Under the pieces are notes generated by a model. That model ran no database searches. It was not told the origin of the DNA and saw only the letters and a program-made list of their open reading frames with translations. Shown here in pieces: positions 9,044 through 17,653 of a stretch of DNA of 64,000 nt (the stretch's first letter is position 1; each line of letters starts with the position of its first letter). This stretch comes from Candidatus Neomarinimicrobiota bacterium (lineage in GTDB: Bacteria; Fidelibacterota; Fidelibacteria; Fidelibacterales; Fidelibacteraceae): the NCBI GenBank assembly GCA_021157965.1, contig JAGGVO010000037.1, positions 1 to 64,000 on the forward strand. Direction: 5' to 3'. The translations under genes and the position numbers were made by a program.

Positions 9044-10948
9044 TTATTGAAAAACAGCCTGAATATCATGCTTGAGATTCAAAGCCTGCCGATATCCCGG
9101 TAATAAATCCAGTGCTTTATCCAATGAATTGAGTGCCTTTCCGTACTCCTGCTGGTTGGCATAAGCCCATCCTTCAAAATAGTATAAAATGCCCCTGATT
9201 TCAGGATTGCTCTTCAATACCTGGTTTTGATAGGAATTCATAAGCGATACGATTGTACCCACATGCCCCAAAGCGGCTTCAGCCTGGATGCGATACAATA
9301 AAGCCCTGGCATTGAAATAGATATCCAGTGCCGTCTTGCTCCACTCGGCAGCGTTTTTCCAATTTTGAAGCTGTATGGCAAGACGGGCTGATTCCACGAG
9401 AGGGGCTTCATTAAAAGGCATCAAATGCCACAATGCCTGATACTCCCGGATGGCGGCATCCAGTTTTCCCTCTTTTTCCTGCAGGCGGGCGGCGTATACA
9501 TGTCCTTCCTCCCAGCTCAGAGAATTTTCCCATACCCTCATCACAATCCGGTCATATGCATTTTCAGGGCTGAAACGAGGGCGGTTTACGTGAAAATCAT
9601 CCGTATATGGCCATGTCCTCAATAAAATATCCAGGCGGATTTCACCGAGCAGGGAATCCAGCCGCGTAAAATGGTCCATCTCATCCAGGAGTTGAACCGG
9701 TCTTTTCAGCAAATATTCCGCCAGGGATTCACCGACCCTTTTTAATCCTTCCATGGAAAAATGCAGGTGATCACAGAAATAACGGGGGTAATTCCGGGCT
9801 TTTTCCAAAGCCAGGACCTGCTCTGTATCAAACAGCGGTACCGACCATTTGGATGCTGTCTGAATAAGGATACTGTCCAGGGTTCCAGGCATCCTGAACG
9901 GATAAATATCCAGATCACGGGCTCGTTTAAAATGCTCCATCGCCATATCTTCCTGCCGGAGAGATAACATGCATTGACCCAGAAGATAGTGTAAACGGGC
10001 ATGATGGGGTGTTATTTCAAGCTGTTTTTTCAATTCAACGGAAGCAGCGGAATACTCACCATGACGAATCCCGGATGTTACGCTGTCAATCACTTTTTGA
10101 ATATTCTCCCGATCCGCCATATCCCATGATGCAAAGGGAGGAATCCCCGTCACATTGCTGACAGGTCTCATCAGTAAAAGATTGATATGATGTCTTTTTG
10201 CATGCCGGCACAAAGCATTGAGATTTTTACGGTATTGACGCGCTACCGCTGAGCAGATGCGACTTTCAGGTTCCACAACCCGTTCACCGGCAAGACGGTG
10301 CATGAGATTTGAGGTATCCTCTCCCTTTTGCCTGGAAAACAAATTTCCAACACTCTTCTCCATTAGCTGATAAAACCGCAGATCCCTGAGAATAAGGACA
10401 AGCCTTTTCAGCATAACGGAAGTCCCGCCTTCTCCGGCACCCATACTTCCGTAAAATTCATTATGCCCGGTATAAACAATGACCAGGTCAGGTTTGTAAT
10501 CGGATATTTGTCGGAAAATATCCAGAACGGCATAGCTGTTCACTGCCGGCATGGAAAAATTAACCATCTCAATGTGAGATGCCGGTTTATAATGGGACAA
10601 ATGCTCTTTAAGAATATTGGAAAAGGAAAAATTGTATTCCCAGGGGTATCCTGCACTGGTTGATCCGCCCAGGACGAAGACCCGGTATGTGTTCTCCGGT
10701 TTGTCTTTAAGAAACATATCTGTGGACACACCAGGTGCCACCTCTTTGAAAAAGTATTTTCTCCCGGCGTCGGAATTTATTGCCAAATAAGTATGCCCGT
10801 TAAATTCCTTTTCGATACAGATCCTGTAAGAATGGCCATATCCCGCTAAACGCAATCCCACTTCAACCATGAAAAAAAGGGCAATAATCAGGATTCCAAA
10901 AATGAAATGGAACAGAAACCTTTTTTTTCTTTCCGTATTACGAACCAT
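9044..10948 (-). CDS. SGNH hydrolase with TPR repeats (second copy)
   Basis: A 634-residue protein with one N-terminal membrane anchor (about residues 10-30) and a large extracytoplasmic part. SGNH blocks are present: VLGGSTSAGYPWEYNFSF (block I serine), VIVYTGHNEFYGS (block III, GxN) and CDHLHFSMEG (block V Asp-His). A tetratricopeptide stretch is embedded between the catalytic blocks (about 310-350: HARLHYLLGQCMLSLRQED), and further TPR-like helices fill about 480-630. Proteins of this plan are esterases or acyl transferases acting on glycans or lipids. It overlaps the preceding paralogue by 11 bases and is the last gene of the carbamoyltransferase operon. The substrate is unknown. Confidence 0.8.
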   Translation of the reverse strand: MVRNTERKKRFLFHFIFGILIIALFFMVEVGLRLAGYGHSYRICIEKEFNGHTYLAINSDAGRKYFFKEVAPGVSTDMFLKDKPENTYRVFVLGGSTSAGYPWEYNFSFSNILKEHLSHYKPASHIEMVNFSMPAVNSYAVLDIFRQISDYKPDLVIVYTGHNEFYGSMGAGEGGTSVMLKRLVLILRDLRFYQLMEKSVGNLFSRQKGEDTSNLMHRLAGERVVEPESRICSAVARQYRKNLNALCRHAKRHHINLLLMRPVSNVTGIPPFASWDMADRENIQKVIDSVTSGIRHGEYSAASVELKKQLEITPHHARLHYLLGQCMLSLRQEDMAMEHFKRARDLDIYPFRMPGTLDSILIQTASKWSVPLFDTEQVLALEKARNYPRYFCDHLHFSMEGLKRVGESLAEYLLKRPVQLLDEMDHFTRLDSLLGEIRLDILLRTWPYTDDFHVNRPRFSPENAYDRIVMRVWENSLSWEEGHVYAARLQEKEGKLDAAIREYQALWHLMPFNEAPLVESARLAIQLQNWKNAAEWSKTALDIYFNARALLYRIQAEAALGHVGTIVSLMNSYQNQVLKSNPEIRGILYYFEGWAYANQQEYGKALNSLDKALDLLPGYRQALNLKHDIQAVFQ

Positions 10949-12872
10949 TTTTTAAAGAATCCAAATCAATGTTAAGTTGAAACTTCTGCTCAGCCTCTTT
11001 TTTTACGACTTCCACCTCATCCATTCTTCCGGTGATGATAAGAGCTTTTGACAGAAGATGATAAAGTTGAGCTATCTTTTCATGAGGAAAGATGGACTGA
11101 TTCCTCAAAACGATTCGCCGGGTTCTATTCAAGGCATAAATAGCAAAATCATATTCAAAGCGATTCATATAAACCGATCCTTCAAGAAACCAGAGATAAG
11201 GATCATCCAGTCTTTCATCTGTCTTTTTTAAAACCTGCAGGGCTTCATCCGGCCGGTTTTCATCCAGCAGGATGTGAACAAGTTGTATCACCGGACCCGC
11301 TTCATAGGATAAAACGGCTCTGATGCTGTTCACATACCGAATTGCCAATCCGGTTTCCTTCCTGTTTAAATGGTAATCAATCAGTGACTGATTAGCCTTC
11401 CCCCAACTGATATTACCATTCAAATATTCCCAGGCATAGTGTTCTGTCGTGTTTGAAGGTTTGAATGTAAATGACTGATTATCAGAAACAAAGGGCCATC
11501 TGGACATGAGTTTTTTTATTGTCAGTTCGCCAACTGTTAATTCAAAGGGGGTCAGTGGATAGTGGGCTTCGAAATCAGATTTAATTACGTTGTAAGGAAT
11601 TTTTGTCTGATAAAATCCTGAACTTTCCAGGCTTTTATAAAAAGTTTCAGCCATCAGCATATATCCATTCTCCTTCGGATGGACATGTTCATGAAAGAGG
11701 TTTTCCCCCGGGGCATGGGGAGCGGAATCCTCATGAAAGGCTTCATCAACAGGGACGCATATCCAGTCATTTTCCCGGGCAAACTGGCGAATTGCAACAT
11801 TCCAGTCTGATCCGGCCCTGAACCGGAGAACATCCAGGTCTCTGGCTAAAACATAATAATAGGAGGCGCTGTCCGTCCTGCCCTGCCACTCATGGTATTT
11901 TCCTTTGCAATAGGCCAACAGAGCTGATTGAGGTTCCCAGAGTTCCATATCTTTAAGCCACATTTCCACGCCAGTTGTGTCATGGCGATCCCTAAAAAAA
12001 GTAAATTCTTTATAGAGGGAAACCTGGTCTAATGCTTCATCCTGAAAATCTGATGCAAAAGGAACCTGAGACCGTTCATTACTTGTAAGTGTTCCAATAT
12101 AAACGGGAATACCCATTTTTTCCGCTGTTTTGCAAATCCGATGCAGATTTTTGATATAATTCAAACGGGTTTTTAAATAGAGTGGTGAGCCATAAGGAAT
12201 CTGGCGTTCACGCACAACCCTGGCCATGAGCGAACCCTCTGTCGTTTCATCCGGCAGAGCGCGGTTCACCCCTTTCAACAGGGCTTGAAAAAGATATGTC
12301 TGCCGGAGTTTCATAATCAGATGGGTCAGAATGTAAGAAGTAAAACCACGTTCGGACGATGCACTGCCAAAAGCTCCATAAAATTCATTGTGACCCATAT
12401 ACAGGATGAGAGCATCCGGTTCAAGAACCGAACTGTGTTGCAAAATATCGGAAACGGAATAGCTGTTGATGGCAGAGGTCGCCAGATTGATTACATTCCA
12501 AACATGATCAGGATCCCCCCTGTTCAACAGCCCTTCCAGCATATCCGGAAACGTAATGTTGTAAGAATAGGGAAAACCAAAGGCAGTGCTGCCCCCTAAA
12601 ACAAGTATCCTTTTTTCGGCAGTTTCTTTATATCGGGGAATAAGTTCATCTCTGAATTCCGGTGCAGTCTTACGATTTCTGAAATATTTTTCCGGAAATT
12701 TCCGGTTAATCCTGTAGTATGGTTTATGATAAATCTCCACTTCTTCAACGAGTGCATACTCTTCTCCCAGATGAAAAATGTGAAGAACCCATTCCGTCAA
12801 GGCAAAGAGGGAAATACCTGTCAGAATCAGCAGGATTGAAAAGAACATTTTTTTCCATTTTTTCAGCGACAT
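10938..12872 (-). CDS. SGNH hydrolase with TPR repeats (first copy)
   Basis: A 644-residue paralogue of the next gene downstream, with the same plan: a membrane anchor near residues 5-30, block I VLGGSTAFGFPYSYNITF, block III LILYMGHNEFYGAFG, block V FHEHVHPKENG, and TPR-like helices both between the blocks and at the C terminus. The reading frame is open from 12914, but I place the start at 12872. There GAGGA precedes the ATG and the gene begins seven bases after the stop of the small DUF5989 gene; the longer form would overlap that gene by 35 bases. The two SGNH genes probably arose by tandem duplication and have diverged widely. Expected location: periplasmic face of the inner membrane. 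Confidence 0.8.
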   Translation of the reverse strand: MSLKKWKKMFFSILLILTGISLFALTEWVLHIFHLGEEYALVEEVEIYHKPYYRINRKFPEKYFRNRKTAPEFRDELIPRYKETAEKRILVLGGSTAFGFPYSYNITFPDMLEGLLNRGDPDHVWNVINLATSAINSYSVSDILQHSSVLEPDALILYMGHNEFYGAFGSASSERGFTSYILTHLIMKLRQTYLFQALLKGVNRALPDETTEGSLMARVVRERQIPYGSPLYLKTRLNYIKNLHRICKTAEKMGIPVYIGTLTSNERSQVPFASDFQDEALDQVSLYKEFTFFRDRHDTTGVEMWLKDMELWEPQSALLAYCKGKYHEWQGRTDSASYYYVLARDLDVLRFRAGSDWNVAIRQFARENDWICVPVDEAFHEDSAPHAPGENLFHEHVHPKENGYMLMAETFYKSLESSGFYQTKIPYNVIKSDFEAHYPLTPFELTVGELTIKKLMSRWPFVSDNQSFTFKPSNTTEHYAWEYLNGNISWGKANQSLIDYHLNRKETGLAIRYVNSIRAVLSYEAGPVIQLVHILLDENRPDEALQVLKKTDERLDDPYLWFLEGSVYMNRFEYDFAIYALNRTRRIVLRNQSIFPHEKIAQLYHLLSKALIITGRMDEVEVVKKEAEQKFQLNIDLDSLKNGS

Positions 12873-12879
12873 TCCATCC

Positions 12880-13038
12880 TCAAAACAGTGCATAAATAAA
12901 GGGAGCCAGAGCACTTCCCTGCGAAAAAATTATAATCACCCCCAACAGTAGCAGAATAATGACGATGGGGAAAATGAGGTATCGTTTATTGTCTTTTGCA
13001 TATTGAAAAAATTCTTTGATAATCATCCATTTACTCAT
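12880..13038 (-). CDS. DUF5989/SxtK-like small membrane protein
   Basis: A 52-residue protein, easily missed because of its size. It begins MSKWMIIKEFFQYAKDNKRY, has one strongly hydrophobic helix (about residues 21-38) and ends with the conserved tail SQGSALAPFIYALF. That tail and the layout match the DUF5989 family, which includes SxtK of saxitoxin clusters. It sits between the SxtJ-like gene (10 bases upstream) and the first SGNH gene (7 bases downstream), the same order as sxtI-sxtJ-sxtK. The function of the family is unknown; a membrane anchor or subunit for the carbamoyltransferase is my inference. Confidence 0.85.
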   Translation of the reverse strand: MSKWMIIKEFFQYAKDNKRYLIFPIVIILLLLGVIIIFSQGSALAPFIYALF

Positions 13039-13048
13039 GGGCTCATCC

Positions 13049-13447
13049 TTAATACTGCTTTGTCATATCATTGTTTTGTTCATGAACAGGACGCCAATAT
13101 GTTTGATTTCCTTTTTTAAACCTGTCATCCAGCGGACTTCTTCCGAGTATCCGGCGAAAGAATCCCAAAGGAAAGATAAGAAGAAAAAAAATAAGACTTA
13201 AGAGCAGGAATGTTAAAACCGTTCCCAGAATACCCGTGATGACCGTAACAACCCAGAAGAGACTCCGGATAACAACTGCAGGTAAAAGGAAAAGAAGGGC
13301 CAGGGAGCCTGTCGTTATCAGCAACACCGGATTGGGATCATTTCCTTTAAAGAGTGAAATGACCTGATAAACAATCAGAAAACCCAGAAGTATCAGAACA
13401 AACTGCCGGGAGGTTTTTGTTCGGATGGTGTGAAAGGGAATAATCAT
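13049..13447 (-). CDS. SxtJ-like membrane protein
   Basis: A 132-residue protein with about three hydrophobic helices (residues about 17-30, 40-62 and 64-96), followed by a short charged tail with RRILGRSPLDDRFKKGNQTY and then WRPV. The tail, rich in basic residues and ending in a YW-x-P motif, resembles SxtJ-family proteins, which occur almost always between a carbamoyltransferase and a DUF5989 gene. Its ATG begins immediately after the stop codon of the carbamoyltransferase, so translation is probably coupled. No catalytic residues are evident. The likely role is a membrane partner of the carbamoyltransferase; this is inferred from gene order, not shown. Confidence 0.8.
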   Translation of the reverse strand: MIIPFHTIRTKTSRQFVLILLGFLIVYQVISLFKGNDPNPVLLITTGSLALLFLLPAVVIRSLFWVVTVITGILGTVLTFLLLSLIFFLLIFPLGFFRRILGRSPLDDRFKKGNQTYWRPVHEQNNDMTKQY

Positions 13448-15256
13448 CTAATCTTTTCCAAAAAAGGTTTTCCAGTCCTTATGATTCAGATGGAATTGTT
13501 CTTCTTTTAAAATTATACAATCTTCCATTACAAGGATATCCATTTCTGTATTCATAAAACAGCTAAAGGCATCTTTGGGGCTGTTGACAATGGGTTCACC
13601 TCTCACATTGAAGGACGTATTAACCAGAAGAGGGCAACCGGTAAGGCGATAGAAAGAAGAAATCAGACTGTAAAAGAGAGAATTTGTTTTCCGGTTCACG
13701 GTTTGAAGGCGGGCAGAATAATCCACATGCGTTACAGCCGGAATATTGGAACGTTTCATGTGTAATTTTTCCAGTCCTTCCTTCTCTTCATGGATTTTCA
13801 ACCGTTGATTCTCGAGAACGTCGGCAGTAAGCAACATATAAGGACTTTTCGTATTGAGGTCAAAATAATTCTTAGAGAACTCTTCCAAAACTGACGGAGC
13901 AAAGGGTCTGAAAGATTCACGGAACTTTATTTTCAGATTCAGTTGTTTTTGCATTTTTGGAGATCTTGGATCGGCCAGGATACTCCGGTTTCCCAGGGCA
14001 CGCGGACCAAATTCCATTCGCCCCTGAAACCAGCCTACAACTTTTTGTTGATTCAGATATTCTGCTGTTATGTCCACGAGTGATTCTTTATCATACGTCT
14101 TGTAACGGATATTGTGGGATTTCAGAAAGATTTCAATCTCTTCGTGATTGTAAACAGGACCCAGCAGGCTGCCCTGTTGTAAATCCGGATCAGCAACAGA
14201 CCGGGGATTATTGTAATACTCATAATATGTTGACAAAGCAGCACCCAAAGCCCCGCCGGCATCACCGGCAGCCGGTTGAATCCAGATATCCGAAAAGAGT
14301 CCGGATTTAAGTATCCGGCTGTTTGCTACACAATTAAGGGCCACACCGCCGGCCATACAAAGAGTGTCCAGTCCTGTCAGTGTTTTAGCATACCGGGCAA
14401 TCTTTATCATCACTTCATTGGTAATTTCCTGAACGGACCTTGCAAGATCCATATAAGGCTGGGTGACCGGTTCCTCCGGTTTACGGCGTGGAAAGCCGAA
14501 TAATTTTTCAAAACGCCGGTTTACCATGGTAAGACCTGAAACATAGTTAAAATAGGACATATTCATACCAAAGGAGCCATCCGGCCTGATATCAATCAGG
14601 TGTTCTTTAATGATACTTGTATAAACCGGGCGGCCGTATGGGGCAAGTCCCATCAATTTGTATTCTCCGGAATTCACCTTAAAGCCACAATAGTATGTAA
14701 ATGCCGAATACAGGAGTCCCAGAGAATGGGGAAAATGGATTTCCTGCATCATTCGGATGGAATGACCATGACCTTCACCAATACTGGTTGTTGTCCACTC
14801 CCCTACCCCATCGACAGTGACAATCGCAGCTTTGTCAAAAGGAGAAGGGAAAAAGGCAGACGCTGCATGGGCCTGATGGTGGCGGGTAAATAATAATTCC
14901 CCCTTAAAACCGGGCAGCTGATCATGAATCAGGGATTTTATCCAGATTTTTTGTTTTATCCACACAGGAATCGCTTTGGTAAAAGAAAAGAGCCCCCGAG
15001 GGGCATAGTGCAAATATGTATCCAGAATTCGTTCAAATTTCAAAAAGGGTTTATCATAAAAAGCGACTGCCTTGAGATCCGAAGGTGAAACACCTGCTTC
15101 ATTCAGGCAATAGCGGATGGCATGTTCAGGAAATGAGGAATCGTGTTTAATCCGGGTAAACCGTTCTTCCTGGGCGGCCGCAAGTATCGTATCACCTTTG
15201 ATAATCGCAGCGGCACTGTCATGATAATACGCCGATATTCCAAGAATAAGGTCCAT
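13448..15256 (-). CDS. carbamoyltransferase, NodU/CmcH/SxtI family
   Basis: A 602-residue O-carbamoyltransferase. By analogy with TobZ, family members activate carbamoyl phosphate as carbamoyl-AMP and transfer the carbamoyl group to a hydroxyl. The Kae1-like N-terminal domain shows ILGISAYYHDSAAA, AAAQEERFTRIKHDSSFPEHA and the metal/nucleotide motif TRHHQAHAASAFF. The C-terminal domain contains VGWFQGRMEFGPRALGNRSI and PLLVNTSFNVRGEPIV. The frame is open to 15382, but I start at 15256: AGGGGAGAG lies directly upstream, and residues from here match the family's usual N terminus. The longer form would also overlap the divergent gene. It is the first gene of a five-gene operon with SxtJ-like, DUF5989 and two SGNH proteins. 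The acceptor is unknown. Confidence 0.92.
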   Translation of the reverse strand: MDLILGISAYYHDSAAAIIKGDTILAAAQEERFTRIKHDSSFPEHAIRYCLNEAGVSPSDLKAVAFYDKPFLKFERILDTYLHYAPRGLFSFTKAIPVWIKQKIWIKSLIHDQLPGFKGELLFTRHHQAHAASAFFPSPFDKAAIVTVDGVGEWTTTSIGEGHGHSIRMMQEIHFPHSLGLLYSAFTYYCGFKVNSGEYKLMGLAPYGRPVYTSIIKEHLIDIRPDGSFGMNMSYFNYVSGLTMVNRRFEKLFGFPRRKPEEPVTQPYMDLARSVQEITNEVMIKIARYAKTLTGLDTLCMAGGVALNCVANSRILKSGLFSDIWIQPAAGDAGGALGAALSTYYEYYNNPRSVADPDLQQGSLLGPVYNHEEIEIFLKSHNIRYKTYDKESLVDITAEYLNQQKVVGWFQGRMEFGPRALGNRSILADPRSPKMQKQLNLKIKFRESFRPFAPSVLEEFSKNYFDLNTKSPYMLLTADVLENQRLKIHEEKEGLEKLHMKRSNIPAVTHVDYSARLQTVNRKTNSLFYSLISSFYRLTGCPLLVNTSFNVRGEPIVNSPKDAFSCFMNTEMDILVMEDCIILKEEQFHLNHKDWKTFFGKD

Positions 15257-15329
15257 CTCTCCCCTGAAATTTTGTGAAAAATACGGGATAATCCCTAAGG
15301 GAACAAGCGTGATTATATCTTTACAAAGA

Positions 15330-15358
15330 TGGACAACCCGACTAAATTCAAGTATGAT
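15330..15358 (+). promoter_or_regulatory. putative sigma-70 promoter of the porD-like gene
   Basis: TGGACA (15330-15335) and TATGAT (15353-15358) are spaced by 17 bases. Transcription would start near 15365, at the ribosome site AGGAGA (15365-15370), giving a very short leader before the ATG at 15376. Confidence 0.5.
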
Positions 15359-15375
15359 TAAATAAGGAGATATCC

Positions 15376-16218
15376 ATGGCAATAAATAAAATTCTTAAAT
15401 TTATTTTACTTATCCCTGTTTTTCTCTCGGGTCAGGTTTTAATCCCGAATGTCAGTATGGATTCAGAAAGAATCGAATCCTCTTATCTTCCTGAAATAGA
15501 AGAACTTAAGCAACAAATTATCCAATATATCCAAACAGAATCCTTTTCGGATGAAACCTATGATTTTCAGATACCCTACCGGATATCCATATTTATCCGG
15601 AGCATTGATGAAAGCGGGACAGACCGGGTGTACACCTGCGAGGCATTTTTTACCAATGATTATGATCAGCGGTATTACGATCCCCAGTGGAAATTTGAAT
15701 ATTCAAGCGGTGCTTCCCTGTACCGTTCAACGGGAATATTCAATCCATTAACAGGCATCATAGATTACTATGGATATCTGATAGTCGGTACGGAACTTGA
15801 TGCTATTGAACTTTTAGGAGGGAATGCGATTTTTGAAAAAGCCAACCAGATTATCCAAAGAAGCCAGTCCGGCCGCTGGAGCTCCGGTTGGCGCAACCGG
15901 ATTTCTGACTTTGAAGCTATTACCCGGAATTACAGGCTAAGAAAAGCCCGTTTTTTTCTGAGCGAGGCTTTCTGGGCAATAGAAGACCAAAAAAAGGAAC
16001 TTGCGTTAAGCAAATTGAAGGAATCTCTCTTGCTGATACAGGAAATTATACGTATCCGGAATAAAGACAAATTCACCAATGATTTTATCGAAAGTCATTA
16101 TAAAGACGTCGAGTATTTCGTGTCTGCCTTGGAAGACACCTCATTTATGCCTTTATACAGGGATATCAATCCCAATGAAAAAAAATATTTTGATTCTGTC
16201 ATTGAAAAATACTACTGA
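15376..16218 (+). CDS. porD: PorD-like protein (DUF4835), type IX secretion associated
   Basis: A 280-residue protein with an N-terminal signal peptide (about residues 1-20, ending near SGQ). It carries the hallmarks of the DUF4835/PorD family of Bacteroidetes: a central segment with EAFFTNDYDQRYYDPQWKFE, then LTGIIDYYGYLIVGTELDA and GGNAIFEKANQIIQRSQSG followed by a tryptophan-rich stretch (WSSGW). The C-terminal helices (about 195-280) carry LRKARFFLSEAFWAIED. In Bacteroidetes porD is needed for, or linked to, T9SS, which exports proteins with C-terminal sorting domains; such a protein is encoded at 37870-43458. AGGAGA precedes the ATG. No other T9SS core gene is in the window. The match is by remembered family pattern. 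Confidence 0.75.
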   Translation: MAINKILKFILLIPVFLSGQVLIPNVSMDSERIESSYLPEIEELKQQIIQYIQTESFSDETYDFQIPYRISIFIRSIDESGTDRVYTCEAFFTNDYDQRYYDPQWKFEYSSGASLYRSTGIFNPLTGIIDYYGYLIVGTELDAIELLGGNAIFEKANQIIQRSQSGRWSSGWRNRISDFEAITRNYRLRKARFFLSEAFWAIEDQKKELALSKLKESLLLIQEIIRIRNKDKFTNDFIESHYKDVEYFVSALEDTSFMPLYRDINPNEKKYFDSVIEKYY

Positions 16219-16859
16219 TCTCCTGATATTTCATAAAACCTTTCCAGCAGCTTCTTTCCCGGGATTTGTCCTTCGCGGAGAATGTCCATGTTTCCTTCGC
16301 GGGTTATTTTAAAAACCGTGCTGGGTAAATTGGAACGGGAAAAACCGTCAGCAGGATCGTCGATATAAAGGTCAATTTTTTTCCGATACACCTTTTCTAT
16401 TTCATGGAGAGTCAATAAGGGAGCCGTACCGGAGGGATTTGCCGATGTGGTAATCACCGGATTCCCGTAATTTTGCGAGAGCCATTGACAAAAGGGATGT
16501 TCCGGAATACGGAATCCGGCGTATTCGTCCGACAAAAATCCTGATGAAAAATAATGAGGGTTTTTTAATGGCAACACGGCTGTTACAGGTCCGGGGAACA
16601 CATCGGTCAAAAAACGGCTGCATTTTTCGGATAAATTAGTAATCTCAAGAATATTTTCCACACGTGGAAACAAAATACTGAAAGGGAGTTTGTTAGGTCT
16701 TTGTTTCAGGTCATACAGGATTTCAACGGCTTTTGGATTTAAAGCATCAACGCCCAGACCAAAAATCGTATCCGTAGGATAGGCAATAATACCTCCTGAA
16801 TGTAAAATATTCAATATCAGATCTCTTTTAGCCTCATAGTTTTTAATATACTCACTCAT
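16212..16859 (-). CDS. tsaC: threonylcarbamoyl-AMP synthase (Sua5/YrdC family)
   Basis: A 215-residue single YrdC-domain enzyme that makes threonylcarbamoyl-AMP from threonine, bicarbonate and ATP for the t6A37 modification of ANN-decoding tRNAs. Family motifs are GGIIAYPTDTIFGLGVDA, LKQRPNKLPFSIL, GPVTAVLP, GFRIPEHPFC and the STSANPSG-type site seen as ITTSANPSGTAP. Length fits the short TsaC form without the C-terminal Sua5 domain. Its ATG overlaps the stop of fetB (ATGA), so it is the third gene of a fetA-fetB-tsaC unit. Its tail overlaps the convergent porD-like gene by seven bases. Confidence 0.92.
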   Translation of the reverse strand: MSEYIKNYEAKRDLILNILHSGGIIAYPTDTIFGLGVDALNPKAVEILYDLKQRPNKLPFSILFPRVENILEITNLSEKCSRFLTDVFPGPVTAVLPLKNPHYFSSGFLSDEYAGFRIPEHPFCQWLSQNYGNPVITTSANPSGTAPLLTLHEIEKVYRKKIDLYIDDPADGFSRSNLPSTVFKITREGNMDILREGQIPGKKLLERFYEISGDQ

Positions 16860-17653
16860 AGAAGATCTCTCACATCCTTGCGAATTCTTCCATAGGCATC
16901 AAAATTTAAAATAGCAGACACCAGGATTGAACAAATGACAGATAAAGTGGCAGAAGAAAAGATACCGATCATAATAACGATTTGATATTTAATGGCAGCA
17001 ACCGGAGGAACACCGCCCAGAATCTGCCCTGTCATCATTCCGGGAATCGATACAAGTCCCATGGTAGCCATCACCCCGAGTTTAGGCATAATTGACGTTT
17101 TTAGTGCATGCCGTGCAAAGGGTTTAATGGCTTCGATAAAACCGGCACCGGCCAGGATATACTGAATGTAATCATCTTCATGATGGATAAGATCTTCATA
17201 AAAACGCTGTAAGCCGATGATGTTACTGCTCAGGATATTCCCCAGAATCATGCCGATCAAAGGAATCATATACCGGGCTGAACGGAGGTTTTCATATCCC
17301 AGAGGGATTAAAAACGTAAGAAAGACCAGGAAAACAATAACAAAATAAACGGGAATTATGGTCAGATAAATGCGTTTGTTCAGCATGCCGCTGTTTTTCA
17401 GAATAGTAAAATTCGCCGCAAGGATCATGATAAGAACCCAGGAAAGATTCAGCCAGATCTGATCATAAATGAAAAGGTATTTCAGATAAAGACCGATGAA
17501 AATCAACTGGAGAATCATCCGGGTAATTGAAATGAATAAATCTTTATACACTTTAAGATCCAACCAGATGAAAATTAAAAGGGGAACAAACAGGATGGAA
17601 CTATACATGACAATATTCATAATGGGAATATCAAAGGTTCCCTGTGTATTCAT
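16856..17653 (-). CDS. fetB: ABC-type iron export permease FetB-like
   Basis: A 265-residue integral membrane protein of the UPF0014/FetB (YbbM) family, with about seven hydrophobic segments and the signature SIPGMMTGQILGG near residue 195. In E. coli FetA-FetB exports iron and protects against oxidative stress. The frame is open to 17740, but an AAAGGAGGTGA ribosome site lies directly before the ATG at 17653, which gives the family's usual length. That ATG overlaps the fetA stop as ATGA, so the two proteins are translationally coupled. The iron substrate is inferred from E. coli. Confidence 0.85.
   Translation of the reverse strand: MNTQGTFDIPIMNIVMYSSILFVPLLIFIWLDLKVYKDLFISITRMILQLIFIGLYLKYLFIYDQIWLNLSWVLIMILAANFTILKNSGMLNKRIYLTIIPVYFVIVFLVFLTFLIPLGYENLRSARYMIPLIGMILGNILSSNIIGLQRFYEDLIHHEDDYIQYILAGAGFIEAIKPFARHALKTSIMPKLGVMATMGLVSIPGMMTGQILGGVPPVAAIKYQIVIMIGIFSSATLSVICSILVSAILNFDAYGRIRKDVRDLL

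Noticed and set aside
9044-15256. Saxitoxin or other toxin biosynthesis cluster
   Set aside because: Only the carbamoyltransferase, SxtJ-like and SxtK-like genes are shared; no polyketide-like SxtA, amidinotransferase or oxygenase genes are present.
15257-15382. 42-codon N-terminal extension of the carbamoyltransferase
   Set aside because: The strong ribosome site and the family N terminus are at 15256, and the extension would overlap the divergent porD-like gene and its promoter.
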